Notes: a model not told the origin generated them from the letters alone. Positions 7,488-16,978 are shown, numbered from the stretch's first letter. The stretch is 40,847 nt of DNA from Bacteroidota bacterium (GCA_013287475.1 JABDDT010000020.1:1-40847), one strand, 5' to 3'. Translations and numbers: made by a program.

Positions 7488-8348
7488 TTATGACCATACC
7501 ATCAGAAATACAATAATAAAGCCAATGCTCGTAAAGCTGGACGCGACAATATTCATTCGCATTGTATTCCTGAAATTGGCTAAAGAAGGATTTCGCCAAA
7601 CTTGTAAGGCCCACCCTGTAAAGTATACGAGTACTGGCAGCATACAGGTTGATAAAATTAAAAATTCTTTTTCTTCGAGAGATATTAGTAAGAAATATGT
7701 TAAAATAGCAAAGGCAATTCCATAAATAATACCGCAGAATATAAATGTGCCCCGGATCCCCAACATTGCACTGATCGTCTTAACGCCGTCTTTTGCGTCC
7801 GCTTCATGCTGATAAATCTGTGTAAGCGGATAAAATCCACCAATCAACAAAGATGCAGAAATCATTCCCAGGGTTGGTACCTGAAGCGATAACATTGGAT
7901 GAGACCCGTGATATACCATAAAAAAAACCAGGGCGCCCTGGCAGGCAATTACTGTCGCATATCCTATCAGTGGATATTTTTTTAATCGAATGGATCTTGC
8001 ACTGTAAGCCCGGGATGCCAGAATATATATTGCTGTTGCGATTGTGAAATATATACTGATAAATAATCCGAGAAGCAGGGCGAGAGCGTCCATGACCAGA
8101 CTGACATAGAGTAATTCCTTTGTTGGCGGAAGTGGTGATTTGAGTCCACCAATACTACCTTCATCCCGGTCCATATAACTATTGAATCCATTGCTGGATG
8201 GATATATTAATAAGTGCAGAATTATAAAAATGAGAAGGGCTCTTTTAGTATCAGGATTGGCCACCTGACTAAGTGCAAACCAATAAACGGGCATAAGGAA
8301 AAAAGAAAAATGAAATCGCAGTAGCTGGATCGTAGATCGCCTGATCAT
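7488..8348 (-). CDS. UbiA-family prenyltransferase
   Basis: This is a 286-residue integral membrane protein with about eight hydrophobic segments. The first Asp-rich motif reads NSYMDRDEGSIGG near residue 55, and the second reads EADAKDGVKT near residue 180. Both fit Mg-diphosphate sites of the UbiA superfamily, although the canonical NDxxDxxxD spacing is altered in the first one. The start MIRRSTIQLLRFHFSFFLMP is typical of Bacteroidota members of this type. It is the first gene of the operon with PKS, methyltransferase and flavoprotein, so it probably prenylates the polyketide product (inference). The 246 bases upstream hold no gene or clear TAnnTTTG box on this strand. Confidence 0.85.
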   Translation of the reverse strand: MIRRSTIQLLRFHFSFFLMPVYWFALSQVANPDTKRALLIFIILHLLIYPSSNGFNSYMDRDEGSIGGLKSPLPPTKELLYVSLVMDALALLLGLFISIYFTIATAIYILASRAYSARSIRLKKYPLIGYATVIACQGALVFFMVYHGSHPMLSLQVPTLGMISASLLIGGFYPLTQIYQHEADAKDGVKTISAMLGIRGTFIFCGIIYGIAFAILTYFLLISLEEKEFLILSTCMLPVLVYFTGWALQVWRNPSLANFRNTMRMNIVASSFTSIGFIIVFLMVWS

Positions 8349-8594
8349 CTTTAGAATAGTTAATCTGATGGTAAACAGAAGGTAAGAAACTTAGCGGGAT
8401 TATATCTTTTTGGAAAATCCAACCACGACAAGTTTTCTCTTACAGCTGGAAATTCTTTCCGTTGCTGGGAAAAATACCTTTATTAACTTATTGAATTATA
8501 GCATTTTGTGCAATGGTATGGATTTCGTTTCCAATAAGAGAGAACAGCTTCACTGAGTGCAGGAAGCCACAAAATAATTAACCATGGACGGTTA

Positions 8595-10271
8595 TTAAAC
8601 AAGCATTCGCAGGGGCTCTTCAAGGAGCCCCTTCAGCGTTTGCAGAAATGCAGCGCCGGTTGCACCATCTACCACACGATGATCGCAGGTCATGGTGAGC
8701 TTCATAACATTCCCTGGAACAATAGCTCCATTCTTTACAACGGGAATTTGTTGAATTGAACTGATGGCGAGTATACATGAATCCGGTGGATTGATGATAG
8801 CAGTAAATTCATCCATTCCAAACATACCAAGGTTTGATATTGTAAAAGTGCTCCCTTCCCATTCTGAAGGCTGCAATTTTTTATTCTTTGCTTTGGTAGC
8901 AAAATCTTTTACTTCCACCGAAATTTGAGAGAGTGATTTGGTATCTGCAAACCGAACAACGGGAACCAGCAACCCATCTTCAACAGCAACAGCCACGCCG
9001 ATATTCACATGATGATTTACACGTATCTTATCACCCATCCAACTGCTGTTTACAGCAGGATGTTTTTTCAGGGCCAGTGCGGTGGCTTTCAGGACAAAAT
9101 CATTGAAAGATATTTTAACAGGAGCGGTTTCATTAATTTTTACCCGGCTATTTACAGCCTGGTCCATATCGACCTGAATGGTCAGATAAAATTCCGGAGC
9201 TGAGAATTTGGCTTCTGACAGCCGTTTTGCAATGGTCTTACGCATTTGAGAAACAGGTACATCCTCAAAGCTTATTTGTCCTGCGGGAGCTGAAGGAATT
9301 GAAACATTTTTTTGTGCCGCCGGTTCAGATATTGATGGCTTAAATTCAACAACGTCTTTCTTGATAATTCGCCCATAATCTCCGCTTCCATGAAGTTGTG
9401 AAAGATCTATTCCTTTTTCGCTAGCCAGTTTTTTTGCCAGGGGCGATGCTTTGATCCTCCCGTCACCATTCAGGAAATGCGAGGTAGAAGCTGAAGCAAC
9501 GGGTTCAGGCACTGGTTTCGATGACATGGGTTCAGCTGCTGGCTCATTCGCAGCTGCCGGTGCGGCCCCTTTATTTTTTGATGCTTCTACTATTTGCTGC
9601 ACGTTTACTTTTCCTTCTTCGCCAATGATGGCCAGTAAATCATTTACTGCAATCTTCTGACCTTTTTCTGCACCCGTATATAATAATTTTCCTTCCTTAT
9701 AACTTTCCAGTTCCATCGTTGCCTTATCCGTTTCAATATCTGCAAGAATATCTCCTTTTTTCACCATGTCCCCCACTTTCTTATGCCAGTCTGCAATAAC
9801 ACCTTCTGTCATCGTATCACTAAGCCGGGGCATGAGAATTACTTCCTGCATGTTTGCTAAATTAAGACCAGTCGAAGTTGAAGTTGACGGTTGACGGTTG
9901 GCGGTTGGTGGATTTTCCTGTTTAGCTGCCACAGAAGCCGGAGCATTACTGGATTTAGCATCAGGTGCGGGTACGGGAGAAGGCGCCGGAGTTTTTGAAG
10001 TACCACTCTTCACGAGTGTACTGATATCTTCTCCAGGTTTACCGATGATGGCCAGTAAATCATTCACCTGAATTTTACCTCCTTTATCAGTGCCGGTAAA
10101 TAAGAGTGTTCCGTCTTTGTAACTTTCCAGGTCCATCGTTGCTTTGTCGGTTTCCACTTCAGCTAGCAGGTCGCCTTTTTTCACACTATCTCCCACTTTT
10201 TTATGCCAGGCAGCAATCACACCTTCAGTCATGGTATCACTTAGTCTGGGCATTAAAATAACTTCTGCCAT
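8595..10271 (-). CDS. aceF: Pyruvate dehydrogenase E2, dihydrolipoamide acetyltransferase with two lipoyl domains
   Basis: The 558-residue product has lipoyl domain 1 (residues 2-78, Lys43 in ETDKATMDLES), a Pro/Ala linker, lipoyl domain 2 (142-218, Lys183 in ETDKATMELES), a second linker, a peripheral-subunit-binding domain (about 275-310, IKASPLAKKLASEKGIDL), and the catalytic domain ending with CDHRVVDGATGAAF, which contains the HxxxDG active site. It transfers the acetyl group to CoA in the cytosolic PDH complex. No E1 or E3 gene is adjacent. The first interdomain linker contains an in-frame heptamer array (9884-9911, residues about 121-130), which looks like a recent insertion. Confidence 0.93.
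   Translation of the reverse strand: MAEVILMPRLSDTMTEGVIAAWHKKVGDSVKKGDLLAEVETDKATMDLESYKDGTLLFTGTDKGGKIQVNDLLAIIGKPGEDISTLVKSGTSKTPAPSPVPAPDAKSSNAPASVAAKQENPPTANRQPSTSTSTGLNLANMQEVILMPRLSDTMTEGVIADWHKKVGDMVKKGDILADIETDKATMELESYKEGKLLYTGAEKGQKIAVNDLLAIIGEEGKVNVQQIVEASKNKGAAPAAANEPAAEPMSSKPVPEPVASASTSHFLNGDGRIKASPLAKKLASEKGIDLSQLHGSGDYGRIIKKDVVEFKPSISEPAAQKNVSIPSAPAGQISFEDVPVSQMRKTIAKRLSEAKFSAPEFYLTIQVDMDQAVNSRVKINETAPVKISFNDFVLKATALALKKHPAVNSSWMGDKIRVNHHVNIGVAVAVEDGLLVPVVRFADTKSLSQISVEVKDFATKAKNKKLQPSEWEGSTFTISNLGMFGMDEFTAIINPPDSCILAISSIQQIPVVKNGAIVPGNVMKLTMTCDHRVVDGATGAAFLQTLKGLLEEPLRMLV
9884..9911. repeat. Four tandem heptamers inside the aceF linker
   Basis: Four 7-mers (ttgacgg, ttgacgg, ttggcgg, ttggtgg) lie within the coding strand of aceF. 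They encode PPTANRQPST on the minus strand. The TTGACGG unit recurs at 18951-18965 between atpC and yqgE. The reading frame is kept, and the site is a flexible linker that can tolerate extra residues. Confidence 0.8.
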
Positions 10272-10341
10272 AAAACTGGATAATTTTGAAATTTGGAACT
10301 TCGAAATTAAGGCAAAAACGTGAAATGCAGGGTCATTCGGA

Positions 10342-13300
10342 TCACCCTTCCTGCAACACTGGAATTTCTTTTACATTTCCGGTGCGTTTAATAACTCCCC
10401 AGTGCTGCAACTCCCCTTTGATGGCCCTGCGGAACGATTTGAATAATACATACCACAAAAGCCAGCGCCAAACCAGTCGTTGCGGGATCAGCCAGACCAG
10501 TTTGCTCAGTTTTTCCTTTGCAAAGCTGAAAGCTAAAACTGCTACTCCGAGATCAACCAATAAAAATATCAGGTAATATTTGCCGATCCTTGCACCATTT
10601 CCATATCTGATTCCGATAAGCATAATTAAATCAGCTAAGGGAATAATGGATGGGATGATATATTGAAAGGTCAGGATATTTGGCAGGGCAATCCAGCCAA
10701 GTGCTTTGTTGCGGTTGCTGAATAACATATCCCTGTTTTTCCAGAAAGTCTGCATAACGCCAAAACTCCAGCGGAATCTTTGCTTGATAAACATTTTAAC
10801 GGTTTCGGGAGCTTCTGTCATGGCAATTGCGTTGTTCTCATTTTCAATAATATAATTGCAACGAAGCATCCGGATAGTGAGATCACAATCTTCCGCAAGG
10901 GTGTCGCTGGTAAATCCGCCTGCATCTTCAATAGCCTGCTTTCGGAAAGCACCGATAGCACCTGGCACTACCGTGATGGCATTCAGGTATGCGAAAGCCA
11001 ACCGGTCAAAATTCTGGCTGCTGATATATTCGATGGACTGCCATCGGGTTAACAGGTTAACCGTATTACCCACTTTTACATTGCCTGCTACAGCACCCAC
11101 TTTTTTCCCGTTATGATATTGAACATCACCAAAATGCATCATGAGTTTAGATACGGCATCTGAAAGCAGTTTTGTATCTGCATCAATACAAATCACATAT
11201 TCTGCACTTGATTGTTCTATCCCAAAGTTTAACGCAGAGGCCTTTCCGCCATTCGCTTTGGTGAATACTCTTACTTTTGAATATCCTTCAAAAGCATGTT
11301 GAACTTTATTGAATGTTCCATCCTTACTGCCGTCATCAACAAAAATAATTTCAAAATTCGGATAGTCCGTTCTGAGTAAATTCTCTACAGAACTTACTGC
11401 ATTCACTTCTTCATTATAAGCAGGAACGATGATGCTCACCTTTGGTGCATTTTTCCCGTCCGGTTGCCAGAAGTATTTTAAATTGAATTTCTTTTCCCAT
11501 TGACGTTGCTTACTGGCCATGATGGCCATAAAAATGATGCGTGAAAGGGAAAGAATAATAAATACTATAAATACTGAAGTCAGGAGATGACTTCCGATAT
11601 AACCTGCCATGGCGAGGAAATAATTCAGTTGAAGAAGATAATAACCGCTTCCTTTCGGAACAGCGGGCATGAGATCTTCTTTTTTCTTTCCAAGTAAATC
11701 TGCAATGGTTGTAAACTGATATCCCCTTTCTTTAAAATAATGGATTATACGCGGTAGAGCTTCAACAGTCGCTTCCCTGCTGTCACCTCCTGCATCATGG
11801 AGCAGGATGATATTTCCACTCAGGTTTTGATCAGTCATGCTTTGTTTCCGGGCGATCACTCTTGCAACAATAGAATCAGCAGACGTACCCGGTTCCCAGT
11901 CCAGCGGATCAATGGATTCACCAATATCCAGGTAGTTTTTTTCCCTGGCGATGGCGACTGGAATTAGTTCTTCCGCTTTAACAGGTTCAAAGTCCGCATT
12001 AAATGGAGCCCTGAATAATACAGTGGAATGACCGGTAATAGCTTCTATCAATAAACGTGTTGCGTCCATTTCAATGATTGCCCGCTTTCGACTGACCTTG
12101 GCAATATTCGGATGCGTGAATGTGTGATTACCTATCTCATGACCTTCTCTGTAAATTCTTTTTACAATGGGGATATTATTTTCTGCATTTATTCCGATGA
12201 GAAAAAAAGCGGCAGGTACATTTTCTCTGCTGAGTATATCCAGAATTTGAGGCGTGTATATCGGATCGGGTCCATCGTCGAATGTCAGTACCAGCTTTTT
12301 CTTATCCTTTGTTCCATATTTTCTGGCCAGCCACTTGGAAGGAAGCTGATCATAGGACTCTTCTGAAATCAGCAATTCGGCTGTATCCAGTTCCGGAGTA
12401 ATTTTTCCACTCGTCGGACCACCAATAACATCCAGCACTTCTCCTTCACCGGAATACGCAGGTGTTTCATCCGTAACCATGGTTCTAACGGTCGAGAATA
12501 GATGAAAATCAAAACTTTTCAGACTATTCTTACTCATATCATGGTCATAAAAATCCCACATACGTGAATCTTCATTTCCCAAACGCCAGAGAGCAACTCC
12601 TGCAAGTCCGGATTCCTCAGCAAAACGCATGGTATTAAAAGTAGTTGCAGCATCGGTGAATTGAACTTTATGCGGAGCGCCGTCATCACCATCATAGGTA
12701 AAGTGCAGATTGTAGGAGTCGTTATCAAAGATTATTTTACTATTAGCATAAGTGCGGGCCAGGGTCAATGCGTCCTGGTAACTGATCGGCGCTACTGAAA
12801 CAACCTTGTCATTTTCATCAAGCTTCCAGTCATATCCGAAACCTGCCACTGCGAGGATAAGCTTATTGGTTGGAATTTTTTTTATCGCATCATCTACCGC
12901 GCCTTCTATCCATTTCTGATGACAAATAGGTCCCGGACCGGTACCATCTGAAAACTGGTCATAGGCCATTAGGATTACATAATCATTGTAATTGGAAAGT
13001 TCTTTGAAATTATAATCTTCATTAAAGGGTTGAACATCCTGAGAAACGATCAATCCTATTGCGTGCATTTTTTCATAGAGAGATTTTTGAAATTGTACAA
13101 GTGCTTCATTCTTTTTTTCAATGAGATCTTCAAAATCTATATTAATACCATCCAGTTTATATTTTTCAAGGTATTTTATGATATCATTTATAAGCCTGTC
13201 CCTTTTTTCCGGGTTATTCAGAATACGATGTACGACATCACCTCTGAAAACACTGCCAATATTATTGGTAAGAAGAGGCATTACTTTAACTCCGGATTTA

Positions 13301-13839
13301 TCCATTACACTCAGGGCGGTGGAATCTATTTTTGTCCAGAGTGTATCCGTATTCGGATCCAGGAAAAACCACTCCGGCAAGACCATATTTAAGCGGGCAA
13401 TATTTTGATTCAGAGAAACCAGGGATGCGGGGGACCAGTTTACATAAAACCCGGCTCTTATACCCATTGAAAATTTCTTAAAAGAATAGAAGCTGGAATC
13501 TGCCTGAACAATAATCCCATTTTTTTTCCTGAAGCGTTTCCCTATCGGATAACCTCCTGCCTTATATGCAACTTTTTCGTTGATGAATTTCCGGAAACCT
13601 CCATATTGTTTTCCAATTTTGCTTTTATTAAAAAGCCAGCTCGAACTATCCAGCAATGCTTCTTTTTCCTGCGCACCAAAATTTGGAAGTGAAGGTGTAT
13701 ATACCCGGGTCAGCGTAATAATAATTGTAATAACCCCGAGAACAACAAAAAGAGCTATCAATCGGCTGCTCCAGATAAAACGGGACCAACGGGAGGATGA
13801 GCTGGTTTGAAATACCTGCGACGTAGAATTTCTTGCCAT
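10342..13839 (-). CDS. Three-enzyme fusion: GH18 glycosidase, NodB polysaccharide deacetylase, GT2 synthase
   Basis: In this 1165-residue membrane protein a TM helix at about 27-46 is followed by a GH18 domain (about 125-430), with the DxxDxDxE catalytic motif read as LDGINIDFEDL near residue 230. A NodB domain (about 510-700) has TFDDGPDP, HEIGNHTFTHP, RAPFNAD and LLHDAGG, covering the metal triad and active-site loops. A TM segment (about 725-760) leads to a GT2 domain (about 780-1040) with VSIIVPAYNEE, VDDGSKDGT and the QRFRWSFG product-binding motif, then C-terminal TM helices. This puts polymerisation, deacetylation and cleavage of a GlcNAc-type exopolysaccharide on one chain, with the first two domains probably outside the membrane (inference). 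It has no pga/ica neighbours. Confidence 0.9.
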   Translation of the reverse strand: MARNSTSQVFQTSSSSRWSRFIWSSRLIALFVVLGVITIIITLTRVYTPSLPNFGAQEKEALLDSSSWLFNKSKIGKQYGGFRKFINEKVAYKAGGYPIGKRFRKKNGIIVQADSSFYSFKKFSMGIRAGFYVNWSPASLVSLNQNIARLNMVLPEWFFLDPNTDTLWTKIDSTALSVMDKSGVKVMPLLTNNIGSVFRGDVVHRILNNPEKRDRLINDIIKYLEKYKLDGINIDFEDLIEKKNEALVQFQKSLYEKMHAIGLIVSQDVQPFNEDYNFKELSNYNDYVILMAYDQFSDGTGPGPICHQKWIEGAVDDAIKKIPTNKLILAVAGFGYDWKLDENDKVVSVAPISYQDALTLARTYANSKIIFDNDSYNLHFTYDGDDGAPHKVQFTDAATTFNTMRFAEESGLAGVALWRLGNEDSRMWDFYDHDMSKNSLKSFDFHLFSTVRTMVTDETPAYSGEGEVLDVIGGPTSGKITPELDTAELLISEESYDQLPSKWLARKYGTKDKKKLVLTFDDGPDPIYTPQILDILSRENVPAAFFLIGINAENNIPIVKRIYREGHEIGNHTFTHPNIAKVSRKRAIIEMDATRLLIEAITGHSTVLFRAPFNADFEPVKAEELIPVAIAREKNYLDIGESIDPLDWEPGTSADSIVARVIARKQSMTDQNLSGNIILLHDAGGDSREATVEALPRIIHYFKERGYQFTTIADLLGKKKEDLMPAVPKGSGYYLLQLNYFLAMAGYIGSHLLTSVFIVFIILSLSRIIFMAIMASKQRQWEKKFNLKYFWQPDGKNAPKVSIIVPAYNEEVNAVSSVENLLRTDYPNFEIIFVDDGSKDGTFNKVQHAFEGYSKVRVFTKANGGKASALNFGIEQSSAEYVICIDADTKLLSDAVSKLMMHFGDVQYHNGKKVGAVAGNVKVGNTVNLLTRWQSIEYISSQNFDRLAFAYLNAITVVPGAIGAFRKQAIEDAGGFTSDTLAEDCDLTIRMLRCNYIIENENNAIAMTEAPETVKMFIKQRFRWSFGVMQTFWKNRDMLFSNRNKALGWIALPNILTFQYIIPSIIPLADLIMLIGIRYGNGARIGKYYLIFLLVDLGVAVLAFSFAKEKLSKLVWLIPQRLVWRWLLWYVLFKSFRRAIKGELQHWGVIKRTGNVKEIPVLQEG

Positions 13840-13982
13840 AAGAATTTGTAAAGATCCTGAGAATCATTGGCTACGCAAAATCAGGGAGTCCAAATTAGAG
13901 GATTTTTAGCATTTGACAGGGTTTAAGTTTAGCAGGACAGGAGCTAGAAAAGTAGTAAGGTGAATTTCAAATCGAATAGTTT

Positions 13983-14003
13983 TAAGCTTTAAGCTTTCGG
14001 CTT
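13983..14003. repeat. Three heptamers abutting the dnaX stop
   Basis: Units taagctt, taagctt and tcggctt run 13983-14003 and touch the minus-strand dnaX stop codon at 14004-14006. AAGCTT is self-complementary, so a small hairpin can form after the stop. Its unit class resembles those at 349 and 6343. Confidence 0.6.
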
Positions 14004-15767
14004 TTAATAGTCCAATTCGAGCCTCAGCTTGTCTTTTAATTCTTTTACAAGCGGATACATTTCAACGATTTGAAGAAACTGATCCCTTTTACTTGGTGTT
14101 TTTTCCAAATGCAGATGATTGGAATCCTGCTCACGGATAGTAATAGAAAAGTAAATGTTTTTATTATTGAATTTTTCCTGAAGTAAATCGGAGAGCTTCC
14201 TTTTTTCCTGTTCTACAAATCGATGTTCAAGGTTATTATTCGTTAATATCTCAAATCGCAGATCATCAAGTATGCGGAGTTCTGCGCCTTCAAAACTCTG
14301 GGCAGCGGAATTTTTATTTTTTTTCAATTCAGCAGTGAATTGATTCCATGCTTCCATTAAAAGAACAGGATCCAGTGATAATAATTCTCCTGTTTCTTTT
14401 GAGATTTTACGGTTCACCAGTTCCTGTCTGATTTTTGAAAGAGCGCCCAGACTGGTTAATTCAGTTGTGGTGGTTTTCGGCTCTTCTATTATCAATTTTG
14501 GGCCCTCCTCATTTTTTTGAGCAATGGGGATCTTTTTATCAGGCAACAAATTGGAAGAAGTATTTGCGACTTTATAATTTTTTATTTCCAGTGGAGAAAC
14601 AACCCGGTAAGCCACCGGTCTTACAGCTTCAGTACCCTTTTTATTGTCCGCAATTCCTAGGGATAAATGAAGAGCCTGATTCAGGTAAGCCAGTTTAATA
14701 ATGGCGAGTTCGATATGCAATCTCTTATTTCTGGCTGCCTTATAATGAATTTCGGATTCGCTTAAAAGATTTAAAACGCTGATCAGGAAGGGGCCTTCGA
14801 CTATTTTGGCTTCTTCAATATATTTTTGTTTGAAATTATCCACCACATCCAGCAGGACTGCTGCTTTTTCATCTTTGCATATCAGCAGATTCCGGATAAA
14901 TTCCGCAAAACCATTCAGTAGCAGATCTCCTTCAAATCCTTTGCGATTGATTTCATCAAAAATCAACAGGGCGTCGGATAATTTTTGTTCACGTATGGCA
15001 GCGAGTAATTTAAAATAATATCCGTCGTCAAGGATATTAAGATGTTCGAGTGTATCAAGGTAAGTAAGTTTTCCATCTGAAAAACTTACCATTTTATCCA
15101 TGATGCTCAGGGCATCGCGCATGCATCCTTCACTTTTTTGAGCGATGATTTCAAGGGATGATTTTTCTGCCGGGATATTTTCTTTTTCGCAAATCTCCTG
15201 CAGATGGTCTATGATATCCTGGTTGGTTATCCTTTTGAAGTCAAACACCTGGCAACGGCTTAGAATGGTAGGAAGGATCTTATATTTTTCTGTCGTTGCA
15301 AGAATAAAGATGGCGTAGGGAGGCGGCTCTTCAAGTGTTTTCAGAAAAGCATTAAATGCTGAAGAGCTGAGCATGTGCACTTCATCTATGATATAGACTT
15401 TATATTTTCCAGGCTGAGGGGCAAAGCGCACCTGGTCAACCAGCGACCGGATATCGTCGACTGAATTATTACTTGCTGCATCCAGTTCGTGAATGTTCAG
15501 GGAACTGCCTTCATTAAATGAAATACACGAATGACAGGAATTACAGGCTTCCCCGTCGGGCGCGGGATTTTCACAGTTGATGGCTTTGGCCAGGATTCGT
15601 GCGCAGGTTGTCTTGCCTACACCACGCGGGCCACAAAATAAAAAAGCATGGGCCAGTTGTTTGTTGCGAATGGCATTTTTCAGAGTCGTTGTGATGTGTG
15701 ACTGTCCGACGACGGTTGAAAAAAGCTGCGGCCTGTATTTTCTGGCTGAAACGATGAATTTATTCAT
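14004..15767 (-). CDS. dnaX: DNA polymerase III subunit gamma/tau
   Basis: This 587-residue clamp-loader ATPase has Walker A GPRGVGKTT near residue 45, a four-Cys zinc module (CENPAPDGEACNSCHSC), Walker B IIDEVHML, and sensor 1 ATTEKYKILPTILSRCQ with the SRC arginine finger. The C-terminal tau-like region (about 440-587) would bind the polymerase. The start MNKFIVSARKYRPQLF is typical. A run of eight A residues in the coding strand at codons 482-484 is followed immediately by TAA in the -1 frame. This would allow a 484-residue gamma-like product. The gene stands between the GNAT gene upstream and the three-domain polysaccharide protein downstream. Confidence 0.95.
   Translation of the reverse strand: MNKFIVSARKYRPQLFSTVVGQSHITTTLKNAIRNKQLAHAFLFCGPRGVGKTTCARILAKAINCENPAPDGEACNSCHSCISFNEGSSLNIHELDAASNNSVDDIRSLVDQVRFAPQPGKYKVYIIDEVHMLSSSAFNAFLKTLEEPPPYAIFILATTEKYKILPTILSRCQVFDFKRITNQDIIDHLQEICEKENIPAEKSSLEIIAQKSEGCMRDALSIMDKMVSFSDGKLTYLDTLEHLNILDDGYYFKLLAAIREQKLSDALLIFDEINRKGFEGDLLLNGFAEFIRNLLICKDEKAAVLLDVVDNFKQKYIEEAKIVEGPFLISVLNLLSESEIHYKAARNKRLHIELAIIKLAYLNQALHLSLGIADNKKGTEAVRPVAYRVVSPLEIKNYKVANTSSNLLPDKKIPIAQKNEEGPKLIIEEPKTTTTELTSLGALSKIRQELVNRKISKETGELLSLDPVLLMEAWNQFTAELKKNKNSAAQSFEGAELRILDDLRFEILTNNNLEHRFVEQEKRKLSDLLQEKFNNKNIYFSITIREQDSNHLHLEKTPSKRDQFLQIVEMYPLVKELKDKLRLELDY
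14317..14324 (-). other. Candidate slippery site in dnaX (A8)
   Basis: On the coding strand the codons read TTG AAA AAA AAT AAA. The heptamer A AAA AAT permits a tandem -1 slip, and the next -1 codon is TAA. A stem GAGTT/AACTC with a ~12-base loop lies about 17 bases downstream, farther away than usual. Transcriptional slippage on the A8 run is equally possible. Confidence 0.4.
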
Positions 15768-15817
15768 AAACCAATAGCCTCCGAAATCTTCTTGTTTGCA
15801 ATAATAATAATAAAGTT

Positions 15818-16978
15818 TTAGAAGACGGGATGTCTTTTAAATTCGATTGTGCGATCGAAAATATAGCGATAAGTTCTGAGCTTTCTGCTTGGGTATGTAT
15901 CTGCCATATGTCGGATCAGATTGATCATTTTCGGATTGAAATCGCCTACCCACTGCATTTCATATTCCGAATACGGAAGTTTGAGTACCATTTTTCCTGT
16001 TTCCGCGATCAGATACGAATCGACTCCTTTCCCCTGATATTCAGGGATGACTCCAAAAACCAGTCCAGTGAATTTTTTATTTTTTTTTGTTTTTACCAAC
16101 CATAAAAACTTAAGTTTCTGCAGCAGACCGAATTTTCCGTTCAGATATTTGAACCACTGATTAAGATCGGGAATATTGGCAAACAATGCGATGGGTTTAT
16201 CGTTGTGATAGGCGAACCATATGAGTCTTTCTTCCATGAAAGGTTTCATCAGTTTAAACATTTGTTTCACCTGGTCCAGTTTCAATTGTTTCATTCCGCC
16301 ATGGCCAGACCAGGCTTTATTATATACGTCAGTGAAATAAACGGCGTAGAGATCCAGCTTTTTAATATCGATATGAGCAGCACTGTAGGCCGGATCTTCT
16401 GCTATGACGGCGTGCCTGTCCATAAGTTTTTTACTGAATGGTTTTTTCGGATCCATGCCAAAACAGATTTGTTCAAAAAATGGTTTAAACCCATAGTTTT
16501 CAAATAGCGCCTGGTAATAGGGAGGATTGAAATTCATCTGGTAAAGTGGTTCGTGAAAACCTTCAGTCACCAGCCCCCACCATTTATCTCTTTCGCCAAA
16601 ATTTATAGGGCCATCCATGGCTCCCATACCTTTTTGAAATAACCAGTGTCTGGCTACATCAAAAAGCCGGTCTGCTGCTTCCTGGTTATTAATACAGTCG
16701 AAAAAACCAATCCCTCCGACGGGAAATTCATCCCCTATGGTTTTATACCTTTTATTTACAAAGGCAGCAATCCTGCCCAGGTTTCTGCCATCTTCATCCC
16801 GGAGAATCCAACGGGCTGCTTCGCCATGGCGAAAGGCTTTATTTTTTTTGAGGTCGAAAACCTCATTTATATCTTTGTCCAACGGCCCTATATATCCGGA
16901 TACGTCGCTCAGGATGTCTACATTTACCTGGATGAATGCGCGGGCATCGTATTGATCCTGAACCTGAATTAATTGCAT
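15818..16978 (-). CDS. GNAT-like N-acetyltransferase family protein (YghO-like)
   Basis: The 386 residues resemble the large two-lobed GNAT-type proteins annotated as YghO-like or N-acetyltransferase. Visible segments are GRIAAFVNKRYK near residue 70, VGGIGFFDCINN, MGAMDGPINFGERDKWWGL and, in the second lobe, FGVIPEYQGKGVDSYLI, a motif A-like acetyl-CoA loop near residue 320. Substrate is unknown. It starts at ATG 16978 (MQLIQVQDQYDARAFIQVN), divergent from atpD with 109 bases between, so the two probably share a promoter region. Confidence 0.75.
   Translation of the reverse strand: MQLIQVQDQYDARAFIQVNVDILSDVSGYIGPLDKDINEVFDLKKNKAFRHGEAARWILRDEDGRNLGRIAAFVNKRYKTIGDEFPVGGIGFFDCINNQEAADRLFDVARHWLFQKGMGAMDGPINFGERDKWWGLVTEGFHEPLYQMNFNPPYYQALFENYGFKPFFEQICFGMDPKKPFSKKLMDRHAVIAEDPAYSAAHIDIKKLDLYAVYFTDVYNKAWSGHGGMKQLKLDQVKQMFKLMKPFMEERLIWFAYHNDKPIALFANIPDLNQWFKYLNGKFGLLQKLKFLWLVKTKKNKKFTGLVFGVIPEYQGKGVDSYLIAETGKMVLKLPYSEYEMQWVGDFNPKMINLIRHMADTYPSRKLRTYRYIFDRTIEFKRHPVF

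Noticed and set aside
8349-8594. Small ORFs or an RNA gene in the UbiA-aceF gap
   Set aside because: Only a 22-codon frame without support; no tRNA-like or riboswitch fold recognised, and no matching promoter box on the minus strand.
10278-10285. TAATTTTG on the plus strand near the aceF start
   Set aside because: It matches the -7 consensus but points into the antisense of the polysaccharide gene with no plus-strand gene to serve.
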